Positions 45,701 to 54,412 are shown, counted from the first letter of the stretch. The stretch is 64,000 bases of DNA from Cupriavidus oxalaticus (GCF_016894385.1 NZ_CP069812.1:1860001-1924000); one strand, 5' to 3'. Numbers and translations are program-made. Notes: generated by a model not told the origin, from the sequence alone.

Positions 45701-46670
45701 CCGCCAGGGCGCGGGCCTGCTGGCGCCAGCCGGCCAGGGCCTGGTGCAGCGGCTCAGGTTCCAGCGCGTCGGCGGCGCCCTCCTCCAGGCTGGCCACGAG
45801 TACCACCGCGTGGCGCAGTTGCGGCTCGGGTATCAGGGCGGCCGCCGGCGTGGCAGGGGGTGGGACCGTGTCCGATCCGGCCGCTTGCCCGGCACCGGCG
45901 TCGTCGTCACCACCCAGGCTGCCTGCCGCCGGCTCGCGCCGCGCGCGCAGGATGGCCTGGTACAGCGCTTCGGTCTCGGGCTCCGGCGACACACCGAGCT
46001 CGCGCTGCAGCGCCGCCCGGCACAGACGATACTGCTTGAGTGCCAGGGCTTGCCTGCCCTGCCGCTCATAGAGCCGGATCAGCGCCCGGTGCACGCCTTC
46101 CTGCAGCGGATCGAGCGCAAGCAGGCGCGTGGCACTGGCGATGGCCAGATCTGTCGCGCCGGCCTGTTCGTGGTGCGCCAGCAGCTTCGCCAGGGCGCCC
46201 AGCGCCACGCCGCGCAGGCGCTCGCGCTCGATCGCCAGCCAGTGGTCGAAGGCCGGCGCGGCGGCGTGGAAGCCCTCCAGCAGGTCGCCACGGTACAGGT
46301 CCGCCGCGCGGGCCAGAGATGCCGGCGAGGCTTCACGGGCACATTGCTCGAACTCGCACACGTCGACCGAGATCTCGCCCAGCATCAAGCAGTCGCCTTC
46401 CGCCAGTACCACCTGCTGGCCCTGCGTGCCCGCATCGTCGAGCGCGCGGCGTGCCGCGCTCAGGGCCTGTCGCAGGCTGCTGCGCGCCTGCTCGGCATTG
46501 CTTTCCGCCCAGCACAGCGCGGCGAGCTTGTCGCGCGGCTGGGCTCGCCCCCGGGCCAGTGCAAGGTACGCCAGCACGGCGCGCGCCTTGCGCGCGGTCA
46601 GCGATATCGGCATGCCGTCGGCGGAACTGAGCTGGAAACCGCCGAACAGGTCGAGACGGGCGCGGGTCAT
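42741..46670 (-). CDS. very large SARP/BTAD - cyclase-like - AAA - TPR regulator
   Basis: A protein of about 1309 residues. Residues 1-250 are a SARP-type winged helix plus bacterial transcriptional activation domain (LFGGFQLSSADGMPISLTARKARAVLAYLAL; ALYQAILRAR). Residues about 290-400 resemble a class III adenylate cyclase domain, but catalytic Asp positions are replaced (VLVASLEEG, DEIGTRLTIVFG), so it is probably inactive. From about 500 comes an AAA/NB-ARC-like ATPase (GEAGIGKSRLAG; Walker B ALLIVVEDVHW), then TPR-like helices to the end. Start is uncertain: ATG 46670 begins right before the domain, and ATG 46694 is in frame; neither has a good binding site. Confidence 0.85.
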   Translation of the reverse strand: MTRARLDLFGGFQLSSADGMPISLTARKARAVLAYLALARGRAQPRDKLAALCWAESNAEQARSSLRQALSAARRALDDAGTQGQQVVLAEGDCLMLGEISVDVCEFEQCAREASPASLARAADLYRGDLLEGFHAAAPAFDHWLAIERERLRGVALGALAKLLAHHEQAGATDLAIASATRLLALDPLQEGVHRALIRLYERQGRQALALKQYRLCRAALQRELGVSPEPETEALYQAILRARREPAAGSLGGDDDAGAGQAAGSDTVPPPATPAAALIPEPQLRHAVVLVASLEEGAADALEPEPLHQALAGWRQQARALAGACGGHITDEIGTRLTIVFGVPVAHGNDAERALHTAGALHAALARLAGAAGSRLQARVGLASGQVLAACDDSNMTLTGGPVGVALQAMEAAEAGGTMVSNRVYQALPGRLEADCVARAVLPGVAEPIPLWRVRRFLGVEQAPAEHAFVGRHAELAQLAGVADSCLRSGHGRVVLIRGEAGIGKSRLAGRFVALARERGLEAHRVLVLDFGAGSGGDPMRMLAHSLVGAARGSGAKGSNAAATEGTLTAWQLAEQDLMFVRDMLELPQSPEHAAALAAMDPASRQRGAQRLMVTLATRRSAARALLIVVEDVHWAERTVLDCLAQLAAATRSHALVLVLTVRPEHDPVDAAWRATSQGAPLTTIDLGPLDDAEAHELAACYRQVDPAVATSCIRRAEGNPLFLDQLLRGAEAGAEEGIEELPGTLQSIVLARLDRFSTADRQALQAAAVLGQRFSPAALRHLIQDPDYACERLVMAAMTRPEGDDYLFMHALIHEAVYASLLKSRRQNLHRRAAAWYEGRDPALMAEHLDAAGDPGAPEAYAAAARHEAVHFRGERALRLVERAQRLDSDAACRHALACLHGELALDLGLAAQSLQAFRQAQPLASGAAQQARVWQGTAAALRLLDRHDEALSALHEAEQAAAELGQSERLAEIESLRGNLYFPMGDMDRCLAAHQRALGHARAAGSVLGEARALGGLGDAYYQQGRMMTAHAHFVRCVGLARAHDFVRIECANLPMVGAVELFRNQLDAARASCEEGLRLAQRIGDARSEMLAYDVMTSTAQLAGDWPHAEAHARLALALTRRLGARRFEAEVLARLGLALGALGQMQEAEALLDEALQLSHASGLRYSGPTVLGFLARTARDPGRQLHALRQAEAILAQGCVSHCHVDLLEAAIDVSVSLRRWQEADRYLAALQDYMRPEPFPWGDFLIRRGRALVSAGQEEEGGGTPALHENLHQLRDEAHAAGLHASVGAIDTALARLAAGRN

Positions 46671-46942
46671 GGGAGGGGAAGCTGGCAAGCCCATCCTTTA
46701 TAGGCGACGGCAAAGGACTACGCTGCGCCCCCAGCCGCAAAGTCAGGTAGCCGTTACTTTCCGGCCCGCGGCAATTTTCACGATTCTTTCACGCCGGACT
46801 GCCGGCCCCCTTCACGGCCCCTGCCTAGTATCAGCACAACCCCGGCTCGCGCGGCATCACCGCAGCTCGCATTAACTGGCTGTTTAAATGGGCTGTCTAT
46901 CGAGACAAAAGCTGTCTCCATCACACTGGAAGGACTTGCATC

Positions 46943-48316
46943 ATGGCACACACGGATTCGCGGAGTGTTTCGCTCTCAAGCACCAACGCCAGCTCGATCG
47001 AGCGCTTCGAGGCGGCCCTGGAACTGCTGCACGGCTACTACGGCGACCCGCTCACGGTGATCGATCATGCCCTGGCGGAAGACCCCGGCTTCGTCATGGG
47101 GCATGCCCTGCGCGCCGGGATGATGATCACCGCCGGCGACGGCACCGTAGCGCCGCTGCTGCGGGAAAGCGTCGAAGCCGGCGAGGCGCTGTCCGCCAGC
47201 GCGAACGAGCGCGAGCGCCGGCATATCGCCGCGGCGCGCGCCTGGCTGGATGGCCACTTCACACGTTCGATCCAGCTCTACGGCGACATCGTGATCGACT
47301 ACCCGCGCGACAGCCTGGCGCTGCAGGTTGCCCATATCGGGGACTTCCTGCTCGGGCAGTCCACCCTGCTGCGCGACCGCATCGCCCAGGTGCTGCCCCA
47401 CTGGAATACCCGCGTGCCGGGCTTCGGCTATGTGCTTGGCATGCATGCCTTCGGCCTGGAGGAAACGAACTTGTACGAGCAGGCCGAGGAACGTGGCCGC
47501 TTCGCGCTGGAACTGAACCCGCGCGATCCCTGGGCGATCCACGCCGTGGCCCACGTGATGGAAATGCAAGGCCGCCAGGACGAAGGCATCGACTGGCTGA
47601 GCGGGCGTGCCAGCGACTGGTCGCAGGACAACATGATGGCCGTGCACAACTGGTGGCACCTGGCGCTGTTTCATCTGGAGCTCGGCCATGCCAGGCAGGT
47701 GCTGGACATCTACGACGCGCATATCCGCGAAAACCAGTCGTCGGTCGCGCTGGAACTGATCGATGCCTGCGCCATGCTGTGGCGCCTGCACCTGCGCGGC
47801 AGCGATGTGGGCTCGCGCTGGAACGAGCTGGCCGACACCTGGCAGGCCCGCGGCGCGCAAGGGTACTACGCCTTCAACGACACCCATGCGGCGATGGCCT
47901 TCCTGTGCGCCGGGCGCGATGACGCGCTCGCCGCCCTGCTCGCCGGCATGCGCGCCGCGGCAGCCGGAGGCGGCTGCAACGCGATGATGACGCGCGCGGT
48001 CGGGCTGCCGGTGACCGAGGCCCTGGTTGCCTTCTCGAGGCGCGATTACGATCGCACCATCGAGCTGCTGATGCCGGTACGCCAGATCGCACACCGCTTC
48101 GGCGGCAGCCATGCCCAGCGCGACCTGATCAACCTGACCCTGATCGAGGCGGCGCTGCGCGGCGAACGCGCCAACCTGGCCTGCGCGCTGGCGGCCGAGC
48201 GCATGGAACTCAAGCCGATGAACCCCAGCCTCAGCAAGCTGGTGCAGCGTGCCTCCGCGCTGCAGCGCGAGGCGGCGGACGGCGCGCGCGACGCGGCAGC
48301 CGTGAAGGCGGCATAG
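46943..48316 (+). CDS. TTC38-like tetratricopeptide repeat protein
   Basis: A 457-residue soluble protein of helical hairpins with the TTC38 family signatures HAVAHVMEMQGRQDEGIDWL and DNMMAVHNWWHLALFHLELG. Function in bacteria is unknown. It is divergent from the giant SARP regulator with a 272-bp gap, and is therefore the most likely target of that regulator. The ATG follows GGAAGGACTTG. The last 15 residues are low-complexity and Ala-rich. Confidence 0.85.
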   Translation: MAHTDSRSVSLSSTNASSIERFEAALELLHGYYGDPLTVIDHALAEDPGFVMGHALRAGMMITAGDGTVAPLLRESVEAGEALSASANERERRHIAAARAWLDGHFTRSIQLYGDIVIDYPRDSLALQVAHIGDFLLGQSTLLRDRIAQVLPHWNTRVPGFGYVLGMHAFGLEETNLYEQAEERGRFALELNPRDPWAIHAVAHVMEMQGRQDEGIDWLSGRASDWSQDNMMAVHNWWHLALFHLELGHARQVLDIYDAHIRENQSSVALELIDACAMLWRLHLRGSDVGSRWNELADTWQARGAQGYYAFNDTHAAMAFLCAGRDDALAALLAGMRAAAAGGGCNAMMTRAVGLPVTEALVAFSRRDYDRTIELLMPVRQIAHRFGGSHAQRDLINLTLIEAALRGERANLACALAAERMELKPMNPSLSKLVQRASALQREAADGARDAAAVKAA

Positions 48317-48371
48317 GGCTGGAGCCGGCTGGTGTGGAGAACCCGCCGGCGACCTGAGCCAGCGACAACCG

Positions 48372-48737
48372 CTACGTCTCCGGCGGACCATAAGCCACGG
48401 TGGCCAGGGCACGTGCGCCCGCGGCCACTCCCACCGTCTGCGAGGGCGGCTGCGGCCTGAGGAGCCCACTGCCCGTCAGCACGCTGGCGGCACTGACGGT
48501 ATAGCTGCCAGCAGCGAGGTTGGACAGCGTGGACGGCTGGGTCACGGTCTGGCGGAACTCGCCAGGGCCCAATACCGTGATGGCCGCCGACGTTCCGGAC
48601 GGCAGGCCGGAGATGGAGATCGTCAGCGTGCCGGTGCCGTCATTGCCCTCGTCTTCCCCGCCCCCGCCGCAGGCTGCGATGCCAAGGCAGCAGGCGACGA
48701 GGAATTGGTAAAGCGAGGATCGAAGTGCTACGGACAT
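48372..48737 (-). CDS. small putative lipoprotein
   Basis: A 121-residue protein with a lipoprotein signal peptide (LVACCLGIAACGGGG; lipidated Cys at 23), then a Gly/Glu/Asp-rich linker and a beta-rich domain (TLTISISGLPSGTSAAITVLGPGEF). The domain looks like the short Ig-like or transthyretin-like modules seen in lipoproteins. Function unknown. AAGGAGCG precedes the ATG. Confidence 0.75.
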   Translation of the reverse strand: MSVALRSSLYQFLVACCLGIAACGGGGEDEGNDGTGTLTISISGLPSGTSAAITVLGPGEFRQTVTQPSTLSNLAAGSYTVSAASVLTGSGLLRPQPPSQTVGVAAGARALATVAYGPPET

Positions 48738-48825
48738 GGCACGCTCCTTCCCCGGCTCGGAAACAGCCTGTCATCCCATCGCGTGCTGGGGCGAAGCAGC
48801 TCAGTTGGACAGGGCGCGGAATATT

Positions 48826-49344
48826 TCAATTGCAGGGCGTGCCAGGGAGCGGCGTCCCATAGCTGGTTATCCCATAACAGGCATCGCCTGGCTTGAGCGG
48901 GCCGTCGGCACTCGATTCCGGGTCAAGGGGAAATCTTCCGACCTTGGTGCAGCAGAAACGAAACTCTGTCAAAGGCGCTGGGGAATTCGCCACTGCCGGA
49001 GAAGCCATGCCGGATTGCTCGGCCGGCGCGGGCTCGGGGGCCGGAAGTCTGGTCGTCATTGGCGCAGCCTTGGGAGCTGGCGCAGGCGCCGGAACATTCC
49101 TCGTTGCCGGCGGAGCCGCGGCGGGCTGCCCAACTCTTGGAACGCTTTTCGGGGCCGTGGGAGCACTGCCGGGTTGCTGGACATTCCGATGATCCTGTGC
49201 GCCGGCGCCGGGCGTAACGCACTGACTGTTTTCGCAGATGCGCTCCCCTTTGCACTGCATATCAAATTGGCATCCAGCGGCTCCGGCGTGAGGCGCAAAC
49301 CACGCCGCCATTGATATGCCGAGAAGCATGCCTAGTGCTTTCAT
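48826..49344 (-). CDS. exported Cys-rich/Pro-rich hypothetical protein
   Basis: A 172-residue protein with a Sec signal (MLLGISMAAWFAPHAGAAG). The mature N-terminus has four close cysteines (CQFDMQCKGERICENSQC), a small disulfide-knot pattern, followed by about 70 residues rich in Pro and Ala and a C-terminal part with FCCTKVGRFPLDP, DACYG and a terminal PCN. I do not recognise a family. ATG 49344 puts the signal at the N-terminus; the longer frame upstream is discarded. Confidence 0.6.
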   Translation of the reverse strand: MKALGMLLGISMAAWFAPHAGAAGCQFDMQCKGERICENSQCVTPGAGAQDHRNVQQPGSAPTAPKSVPRVGQPAAAPPATRNVPAPAPAPKAAPMTTRLPAPEPAPAEQSGMASPAVANSPAPLTEFRFCCTKVGRFPLDPESSADGPLKPGDACYGITSYGTPLPGTPCN

Positions 49345-49683
49345 ATCTGCTTTGGCCTCTTTACCGTTTTGGCGCCCCTCGAGCTTCCCCCAGAACGAGC
49401 GCTGTTGCGCCAGCCTGAGCCCCGTGGCCCCATTGCCTGCAGGGGCACCACTTCCAGTATGGAATGCGCGCGCGCTGAGCGCCACCCTGGCCTGCCGTTT
49501 CATTCCCCGGCGACTGGACGACGCAGTCAATGCTGGACGAACTCGTAGCCTGGCGGCTGACACTTGACCAGGATCATGCGAGGCCTCGCCCAGCGTCGCT
49601 ACACTTTTCCAGTCGTAGTCCGACGTGCGCCCGAGTTATCTTGATGGGCAGGTCTCGAAGCCGTGTTCGCCCCCACCTCAGCC
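49345..49683. other. intergenic region, nothing identified
   Basis: This 339-bp stretch lies between the divergent Cys-rich protein and YitT genes. Open frames cross it on both strands but have no family resemblance or binding sites. No repeat or palindrome was seen. Confidence 0.45.
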
Positions 49684-50289
49684 ATGCAGCCTGCTATCGC
49701 CCGACACACCCCCATAGAAAACTGGCAGGCACTGCTTATTGGCACACTGCTGGTCGCACTGGCGGTATCCATGTTCAAGCAGGCAGGTTTGCTGTCGGGC
49801 GGTACGGCTGGCCTGGCATTTCTTGCCCATTACCTCGGCGGCATATCGTTCAGCCTGGCGTTCTTCGTCTTCAACCTGCCCTTCTACTGGCTTGCGTGGA
49901 AATACATGGGCGGGACGTTCACCTTCCGGACGTTCGTGGCCGTGCTGTTGTTCTCCGTCGAGACCGACTTGCTGCCGCGCTGGCTCAGCTTCGCCACGCT
50001 CGACCCCACGCTTGCCGCAATACTGGGAGGCGCACTATTGGGCAACGGATTCCTGATTCTGTTCCGGCACAAGGCGAGCCTCGGCGGTATCGGCATCCTT
50101 GCGGTCGTGCTTCAGGAACGGCGCAACTGGCGTGCCGGCCATATCCAGATGGCGATGGATGCGGCGATCGTCGCAGCGGCTCTCCTGACCGTTCCATGGC
50201 CACGCGTCGCGCTCTCCATTCTCGGTGCCGTGGTCCTCAACTTTGTGTTGGCAACCAACCACCGCCCGGGACGCTACGTGGCCCAGTGA
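49684..50289 (+). CDS. YitT family membrane protein
   Basis: A 201-residue integral membrane protein with five to six hydrophobic segments. Its N-terminal half contains FKQAGLLSGGTAGLAFLAHYL, and later come NLPFYWLAWKYMG, GGALLGNGFLILFRHKASLGGIGILAVVLQER and a C-terminal segment, the pattern of YitT/DUF161 proteins. The transported substrate is not known for this family. Both GTG 49663 and ATG 49684 are possible starts; neither has a clear binding site. Confidence 0.85.
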   Translation: MQPAIARHTPIENWQALLIGTLLVALAVSMFKQAGLLSGGTAGLAFLAHYLGGISFSLAFFVFNLPFYWLAWKYMGGTFTFRTFVAVLLFSVETDLLPRWLSFATLDPTLAAILGGALLGNGFLILFRHKASLGGIGILAVVLQERRNWRAGHIQMAMDAAIVAAALLTVPWPRVALSILGAVVLNFVLATNHRPGRYVAQ

Positions 50290-50456
50290 CCATGGCGGGC
50301 CGATTTTCTCGGTCGCTGCCCCCACCACGGCAGTCAGGGAATTCGCCTCCGCTTTGGCGCGGCCATGCGCAAGCGCGATTGCCCTTCCGTAGTGCCTAGA
50401 CCGCAGCCCGCGTCACGACTACCATCGACGCCGGGATCTGCGCGCAGGGTGAAACG

Positions 50457-51260
50457 ATGACCAACGGACGACGCGGAAGCGGTCCAAAGCTTTTCGGAAC
50501 CGGACGGATCGTGCTCTGGCGCGGCGGAAGCATCTGGATCGGTCATGCGGAAGAGCAGACCGGTTTCCATGCGCATCACGCAATTCAGGTTACGCTCGCG
50601 CTCTCCGGTGGTCCGGTGCGCGTCCAGAGTCCCGGAGAAGACTGGGCGGCCTATCAAGCGGCGATCATTGCTGCAAATCACCCTCACGCCTTTGAGGCAC
50701 GCGGCGCGCTGATTGCGCTGATTTTCACCGAACCCGAATCACATGAAGGAAGGATGCTGCGGGAACGCTTCCGTGCAGGAGTCGCATCGCTGACCCCAGG
50801 TGCCTTCGCCACCGAGGCGGCGGCACTCGCGGCCGCCTATCATTCGGACGCCCCTGACAAAGACCTTATCCTCCGCGCCCGGGCCGTGACTGCAAGGCTC
50901 ACCCTGGCCCAGCCTTCGCCGCCAAAAGTGCTCGACAACCGGATAGAACGCGCTATTGAAGTGCTGCGTGAACGGATCGGCGAGACGGTTACGATGACCG
51001 AGATCGCTGAGGCCGTCCATCTCTCCCCGGAACGTTTCCGTCATCTGTTCCTGAAGGAAACCGGCATCCGGTTCCGGCCCTACGTGCTATGGCTGCGCCT
51101 TGAACTCTCCCTCGCCTCATATGCTGCCGGACACAACCTGACCGAAGCTTCCTGTGCCGGGGGCTTCGCCGACTCCGCTCATTTCTCCCGCACCTTCAAG
51201 CGCATGTTCGGCGTCCTGGCGGTGGGAGTCCGCGTCCAGCGGGTCCGGGGCGGAACTTAG
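50457..51260 (+). CDS. AraC-family transcriptional regulator
   Basis: A 267-residue regulator with an N-terminal cupin-like domain (GFHAHHAIQVTLALSGGPVRV; ANHPHAFEARGALIALIF) and a C-terminal AraC double helix-turn-helix (VTMTEIAEAVHLSPERFRHLFLKETGIRFRPYVLWLRLE; NLTEASCAGGFADSAHFSRTFKRMFG). It lies 73 bp upstream of a metallothionein-like gene in the same direction, and may regulate it. The effector is unknown. Confidence 0.88.
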   Translation: MTNGRRGSGPKLFGTGRIVLWRGGSIWIGHAEEQTGFHAHHAIQVTLALSGGPVRVQSPGEDWAAYQAAIIAANHPHAFEARGALIALIFTEPESHEGRMLRERFRAGVASLTPGAFATEAAALAAAYHSDAPDKDLILRARAVTARLTLAQPSPPKVLDNRIERAIEVLRERIGETVTMTEIAEAVHLSPERFRHLFLKETGIRFRPYVLWLRLELSLASYAAGHNLTEASCAGGFADSAHFSRTFKRMFGVLAVGVRVQRVRGGT

Positions 51261-51333
51261 CCGTTTCGTTCAAGCTGCCCGCAATCCGGGACGGCACACT
51301 GGCGACTCGTTTCCAACAGAAAGGAGCATCGCC

Positions 51334-51483
51334 ATGTATCCCACCACCCAATCCCCCTGCCAGTGCACCGCTTGCCCGGGCGCCAGCTGCGCCTGCGGTT
51401 GCCAGAAGACAGCCGAACGCAACGCATGCTCCTGCGGGCCGCAATGCCCTTGCAGAGCCGGCAGCACCCCTGTGAAGAGCTGA
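51334..51483 (+). CDS. metallothionein-like small Cys-rich protein
   Basis: A 49-residue protein with ten cysteines (positions 9, 11, 14, 19, 21, 23, 32, 34, 38, 40) in CxC and CxxC arrangements, with no aromatic residue except Tyr2 and no histidine. An excellent ribosome binding site (AAGGAGCATCGCC) precedes the ATG. The composition fits a metal-thiolate protein that buffers Cu, Zn or Cd, but the pattern is not that of the SmtA/BmtA family I know, which has a zinc-finger-like part. Metal choice cannot be read from sequence. Confidence 0.7.
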   Translation: MYPTTQSPCQCTACPGASCACGCQKTAERNACSCGPQCPCRAGSTPVKS

Positions 51484-51590
51484 TTCACAGCCCGCGGCCG
51501 CGGGGCCGGCCTACGTTGCTTGGCCGGCCCGGTGGCGTTCTCATCCTTTCCGATTTTCCCCAAGTGAATCCATATCAACGAGCAACTGCC

Positions 51591-52055
51591 GTGTTTCGAA
51601 ACCTTGCGTTCATGCTTTCATTGATCGGGCTCACGTCCCTTGCCGCCTGCATGCCGCTGCCGTCGGGGCTGAACCTCTCGCTGGACCGGCCAACCGTTCA
51701 CGACAAATATCACGTCGCGATCTATCCGCCCGGCGAGCCGATCGCCATCAACAAGCTGCACGCTTTTGAGATCCGCTTGCGCTCGCCCTCGGGCGAGCCG
51801 GTATCGGGCGCCCGCATCAGCATTGACGGCGGCATGCCCCAGCACGGCCACGGCTTTCCGACCCAGCCCAGGGTCACGCGTGAACTCGGCGGTGGCCGCT
51901 ATCTGCTCGAAGGCATGAAGTTCAGCATGCCCGGCTGGTGGGAAATCAAGCTCAGGATCGACGCCGCGTCCGGAACCGATGACGTGACGTTCAATACGAT
52001 CATCGCTTCCCGCACCGCGGTGCCGGCCGTCGCGGGTGATCCGGCGCAGCGCTGA
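51591..52055 (+). CDS. FixH/YtkA-like lipoprotein
   Basis: A 154-residue protein with a lipobox (LTSLAAC) in the N-terminal hydrophobic segment. The mature domain contains HAFEIRLRSPSGEPVSGARISIDGGMPQHGHGFPTQPRVTRELGGGRYLLEGMKFSMPGWWEIKLRI, here cut into its parts: GxPMPQHGHG-like turn, TQPRV, YLLEGMKFSMPGWWE, which is the FixH/YtkA-like beta sandwich. Copper- or haem-protein accessory roles are known for relatives. GTG 51591 gives the shortest sensible signal; GTG 51564 is an alternative. The truncated cytochrome c peroxidase gene follows 12 bp later. Confidence 0.7.
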   Translation: MFRNLAFMLSLIGLTSLAACMPLPSGLNLSLDRPTVHDKYHVAIYPPGEPIAINKLHAFEIRLRSPSGEPVSGARISIDGGMPQHGHGFPTQPRVTRELGGGRYLLEGMKFSMPGWWEIKLRIDAASGTDDVTFNTIIASRTAVPAVAGDPAQR

Positions 52056-52067
52056 AGAGGTGCTGCC

Positions 52068-52787
52068 ATGAATCGTAGAGCACTCCGGGTGGCCTGCCTG
52101 TTTGGCGGCGAACTGCTTGCTGCCTGCGCCATCGCAAGCACGATCGGCACAACGGCCGTCGACGGCTGGAATGCCGACGAGACCGCCATTCTGTCCTCGA
52201 TACGGTTAAGCGCACTGCCACCGGCACCGAAGGATCCGTCGAACGCCTACGAGTCGTCACCGTCCGCGGCCAGACTTGGCGAGCGGTTGTTTTTCGACCG
52301 CCGGTTCAGCGGCAACGGCTCGGTGTCTTGCGGAAGTTGCCACCAGCCAGACAAGCAGTTCCAGGATGGCCGTCCGGTGGGGCTCGGCGTGGGCACTGGC
52401 ATGCGCAGAACGATGCCGGTCGTCGGTGCCGGATATAGCCCGTTCCTGTTCTGGGACGGGCGCAAGGACAGCCTGTGGTCGCAGGCCCTCGGACCACTCG
52501 AGGATCCCGCCGAGCATGGAGGAAACCGGCTTGCCTATGTGCATCTGCTTGCGGCGCACTACCGCGCTGAATACGAATCGGTATTTGGCGGCATTCCGAA
52601 TCTTGGGCGGCTTCCGTCGCAGGCGAGCCCGGTGGGTACGCCGGGGCAGCGGGCGGCGTGGGACAGCATGAGCGAGAAGGAACGACAGGATGTGTCCCGG
52701 GTGTTTGCCATCGCTGTGTGGAAAAACCGCTGCCTCTCAACAAGGGGCAGGCTCATTCGAATGCCTTCCCTTCGTAGGGAATCTTGA
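52068..52787 (+). pseudogene. truncated di-haem cytochrome c peroxidase (MauG/CcpA family)
   Basis: A 239-residue product with an N-terminal hydrophobic segment and the first haem motif CGSCH (GNGSVSCGSCHQPDKQFQDG), followed by RRTMPVVGAGYSPFLFWDGRKDSLWSQALGPLEDP, the conserved family block. Normal members have about 350-450 residues and a second CxxCH; here the protein runs out of homology at about residue 220 (VSRVFAI) and ends in unrelated residues overlapping the histidine kinase gene by 35 bp. It is probably non-functional. Confidence 0.75.
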
Positions 52788-54084
52788 CCACCAGGCAAAA
52801 GCCTTGTCCGGGCGCGCTGTCGACGGCAACTGTGCCGCCAAGCAGCCGTGCACGTTCCCGAATACCGAGCAGTCCGAGAGACTTCCGTGGCTCATCGTTG
52901 GCAGACAACTTGTCCCAACCAACACCATTGTCTTGTACCTGCAGCGCCAGTTGGTCTTGCGCCCGGGCAACGTGAATATGGACGGCCGTCGCGTTGGCGT
53001 GCCGGACGACATTGCTCAACGCCTCCTGGACGATACGGAACATTGCAATTGCCACTTGCTCGGGAACGTCAGCATCCACGCCGTCTACGGTTACTGTTAG
53101 TCCGTAGCGGGTCGCGCAGTCGTTGGCAAGCCACTCAATGGCTGGCAGCATCCCCAGTTCATCAAGCAAGGCCGGCCGCAGGTCGCTTGCTATCCGCCGA
53201 ACCGAGGCCACCGTTTCGTCAATGACGACGTTCATGGCGGCAACCTCCGCCAGCAGGCATTGAATACTCCTTTCCTCCTTCAGGTCTGCGCCGAGCATGG
53301 CGAGATCCATTTTCAGGGCACTTAGGCGCTGGCCAAGATCGTCGTGCAATTCACGTGCGATCCGACGCTTTTCCTCCTCGCGCGTGGCAAGAATGCTGTC
53401 CGACAGGTGCTGTAACTCCTCGCGCGAATGCCGCATCGCCTCCTCCGCCCGTACGCGTTCGGTGATATCGCGCAGCATCACCGTGTACAGCCTGGTGCCT
53501 CTATCGGCAATCTGTGAGATGGAGGCTTCTATCGGAAACTCGCTGCCGTCACGACGCAGCGCGTACAGCGCGCGCTGGCGCCCCATTTCGCGGTCCGACA
53601 CGCCGGTAACACCAAAACGGCGCACATGCTCTTCGTGAGCAGGCCGGAAGCGTTCTGGAATGAAGTCGCCCAGCGGACGACCGATCGCATTCTCGGCAGG
53701 CCATGCGAACAGCTTCTCTGCCATGGGATTGAACAGTATGACCCGTTGCTCGCTGTCGACGGTAATGATCGCCTCCATGGACGACCGGATAATGCCCGCC
53801 AAACGCGCTTCGCTTTCCTCCACGCTCCTGCTTTTTCCGCCAGAAGGATGCCCGAACCGCCGCTGGTGAATCAGGAACAGCCCCAGGACAAGCCCGAATC
53901 CGGCCCCCAGCCACTCGAACCGCGGAGGTGACATCTCCCAATAATGCCGGACTATTTCCTGCAACAGAAAAGACAGCGCCGCAAATAGCACGACTGTGCC
54001 ACTGCCGATCGCGATGTCGATAGCAAGAGAAGTCAATCTGTTCAGCGGCAGCGGCTTGCCCTCTGGGGCGAAGGGGCTGGTCAT
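52753..54084 (-). CDS. PAS-domain sensor histidine kinase (NarX/DegS type), orphan
   Basis: A 443-residue kinase. One or two membrane segments (LAIDIAIGSGTVVLFAALSFLLQ; FEWLGAGFGLVLGLFLI) are followed by a PAS domain (SSMEAIITVDSEQRVILFNPMAEKLFAWP). Then come a HisKA_3 dimerisation domain with the phosphoacceptor in RELHDDLGQRLSALKMD and the ATPase domain (FRIVQEALSNVVRHA, GLLGIRERARLLGG). No response regulator gene is adjacent. Start ATG 54084 lacks a good binding site; ATG 54186 in frame is an alternative. Its 3' end meets the truncated peroxidase gene. Confidence 0.87.
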   Translation of the reverse strand: MTSPFAPEGKPLPLNRLTSLAIDIAIGSGTVVLFAALSFLLQEIVRHYWEMSPPRFEWLGAGFGLVLGLFLIHQRRFGHPSGGKSRSVEESEARLAGIIRSSMEAIITVDSEQRVILFNPMAEKLFAWPAENAIGRPLGDFIPERFRPAHEEHVRRFGVTGVSDREMGRQRALYALRRDGSEFPIEASISQIADRGTRLYTVMLRDITERVRAEEAMRHSREELQHLSDSILATREEEKRRIARELHDDLGQRLSALKMDLAMLGADLKEERSIQCLLAEVAAMNVVIDETVASVRRIASDLRPALLDELGMLPAIEWLANDCATRYGLTVTVDGVDADVPEQVAIAMFRIVQEALSNVVRHANATAVHIHVARAQDQLALQVQDNGVGWDKLSANDEPRKSLGLLGIRERARLLGGTVAVDSAPGQGFCLVVKIPYEGKAFE

Positions 54085-54412
54085 GCGGCGCAATGTCTGA
54101 CTGTCGCGGTGCCTCTTGCGGCTATTCCGAACACCAATATAGCCCTCCCATTGCTGATCACAACCGGCAATAGTGCGATAACGCATCCCATAAGGCCCGT
54201 TTGCAGCGCAGCGGCTCAGTCTGAAAAGTGTTCCTGATATCGGCGCTTGACATCTGCCAGCTGGCAAAGGCCGGTTCCTGCACTCAGCCGCCTCTGACTC
54301 GATCGGGATCAACGGCCCGCCTGCTGCGGTGCAAAGATGGCAGCGGCGGATGGCAGTTACCTGCCCACGCAGGCGCCAGAGGCTGCGCCCCGGTATCCGG
54401 GAGATCGCGGCG
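54085..54412. other. gap between kinase and uspA, nothing identified
   Basis: A 328-bp stretch upstream of the kinase start and downstream of uspA. No gene, clear terminator or repeat was recognised. Confidence 0.4.
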
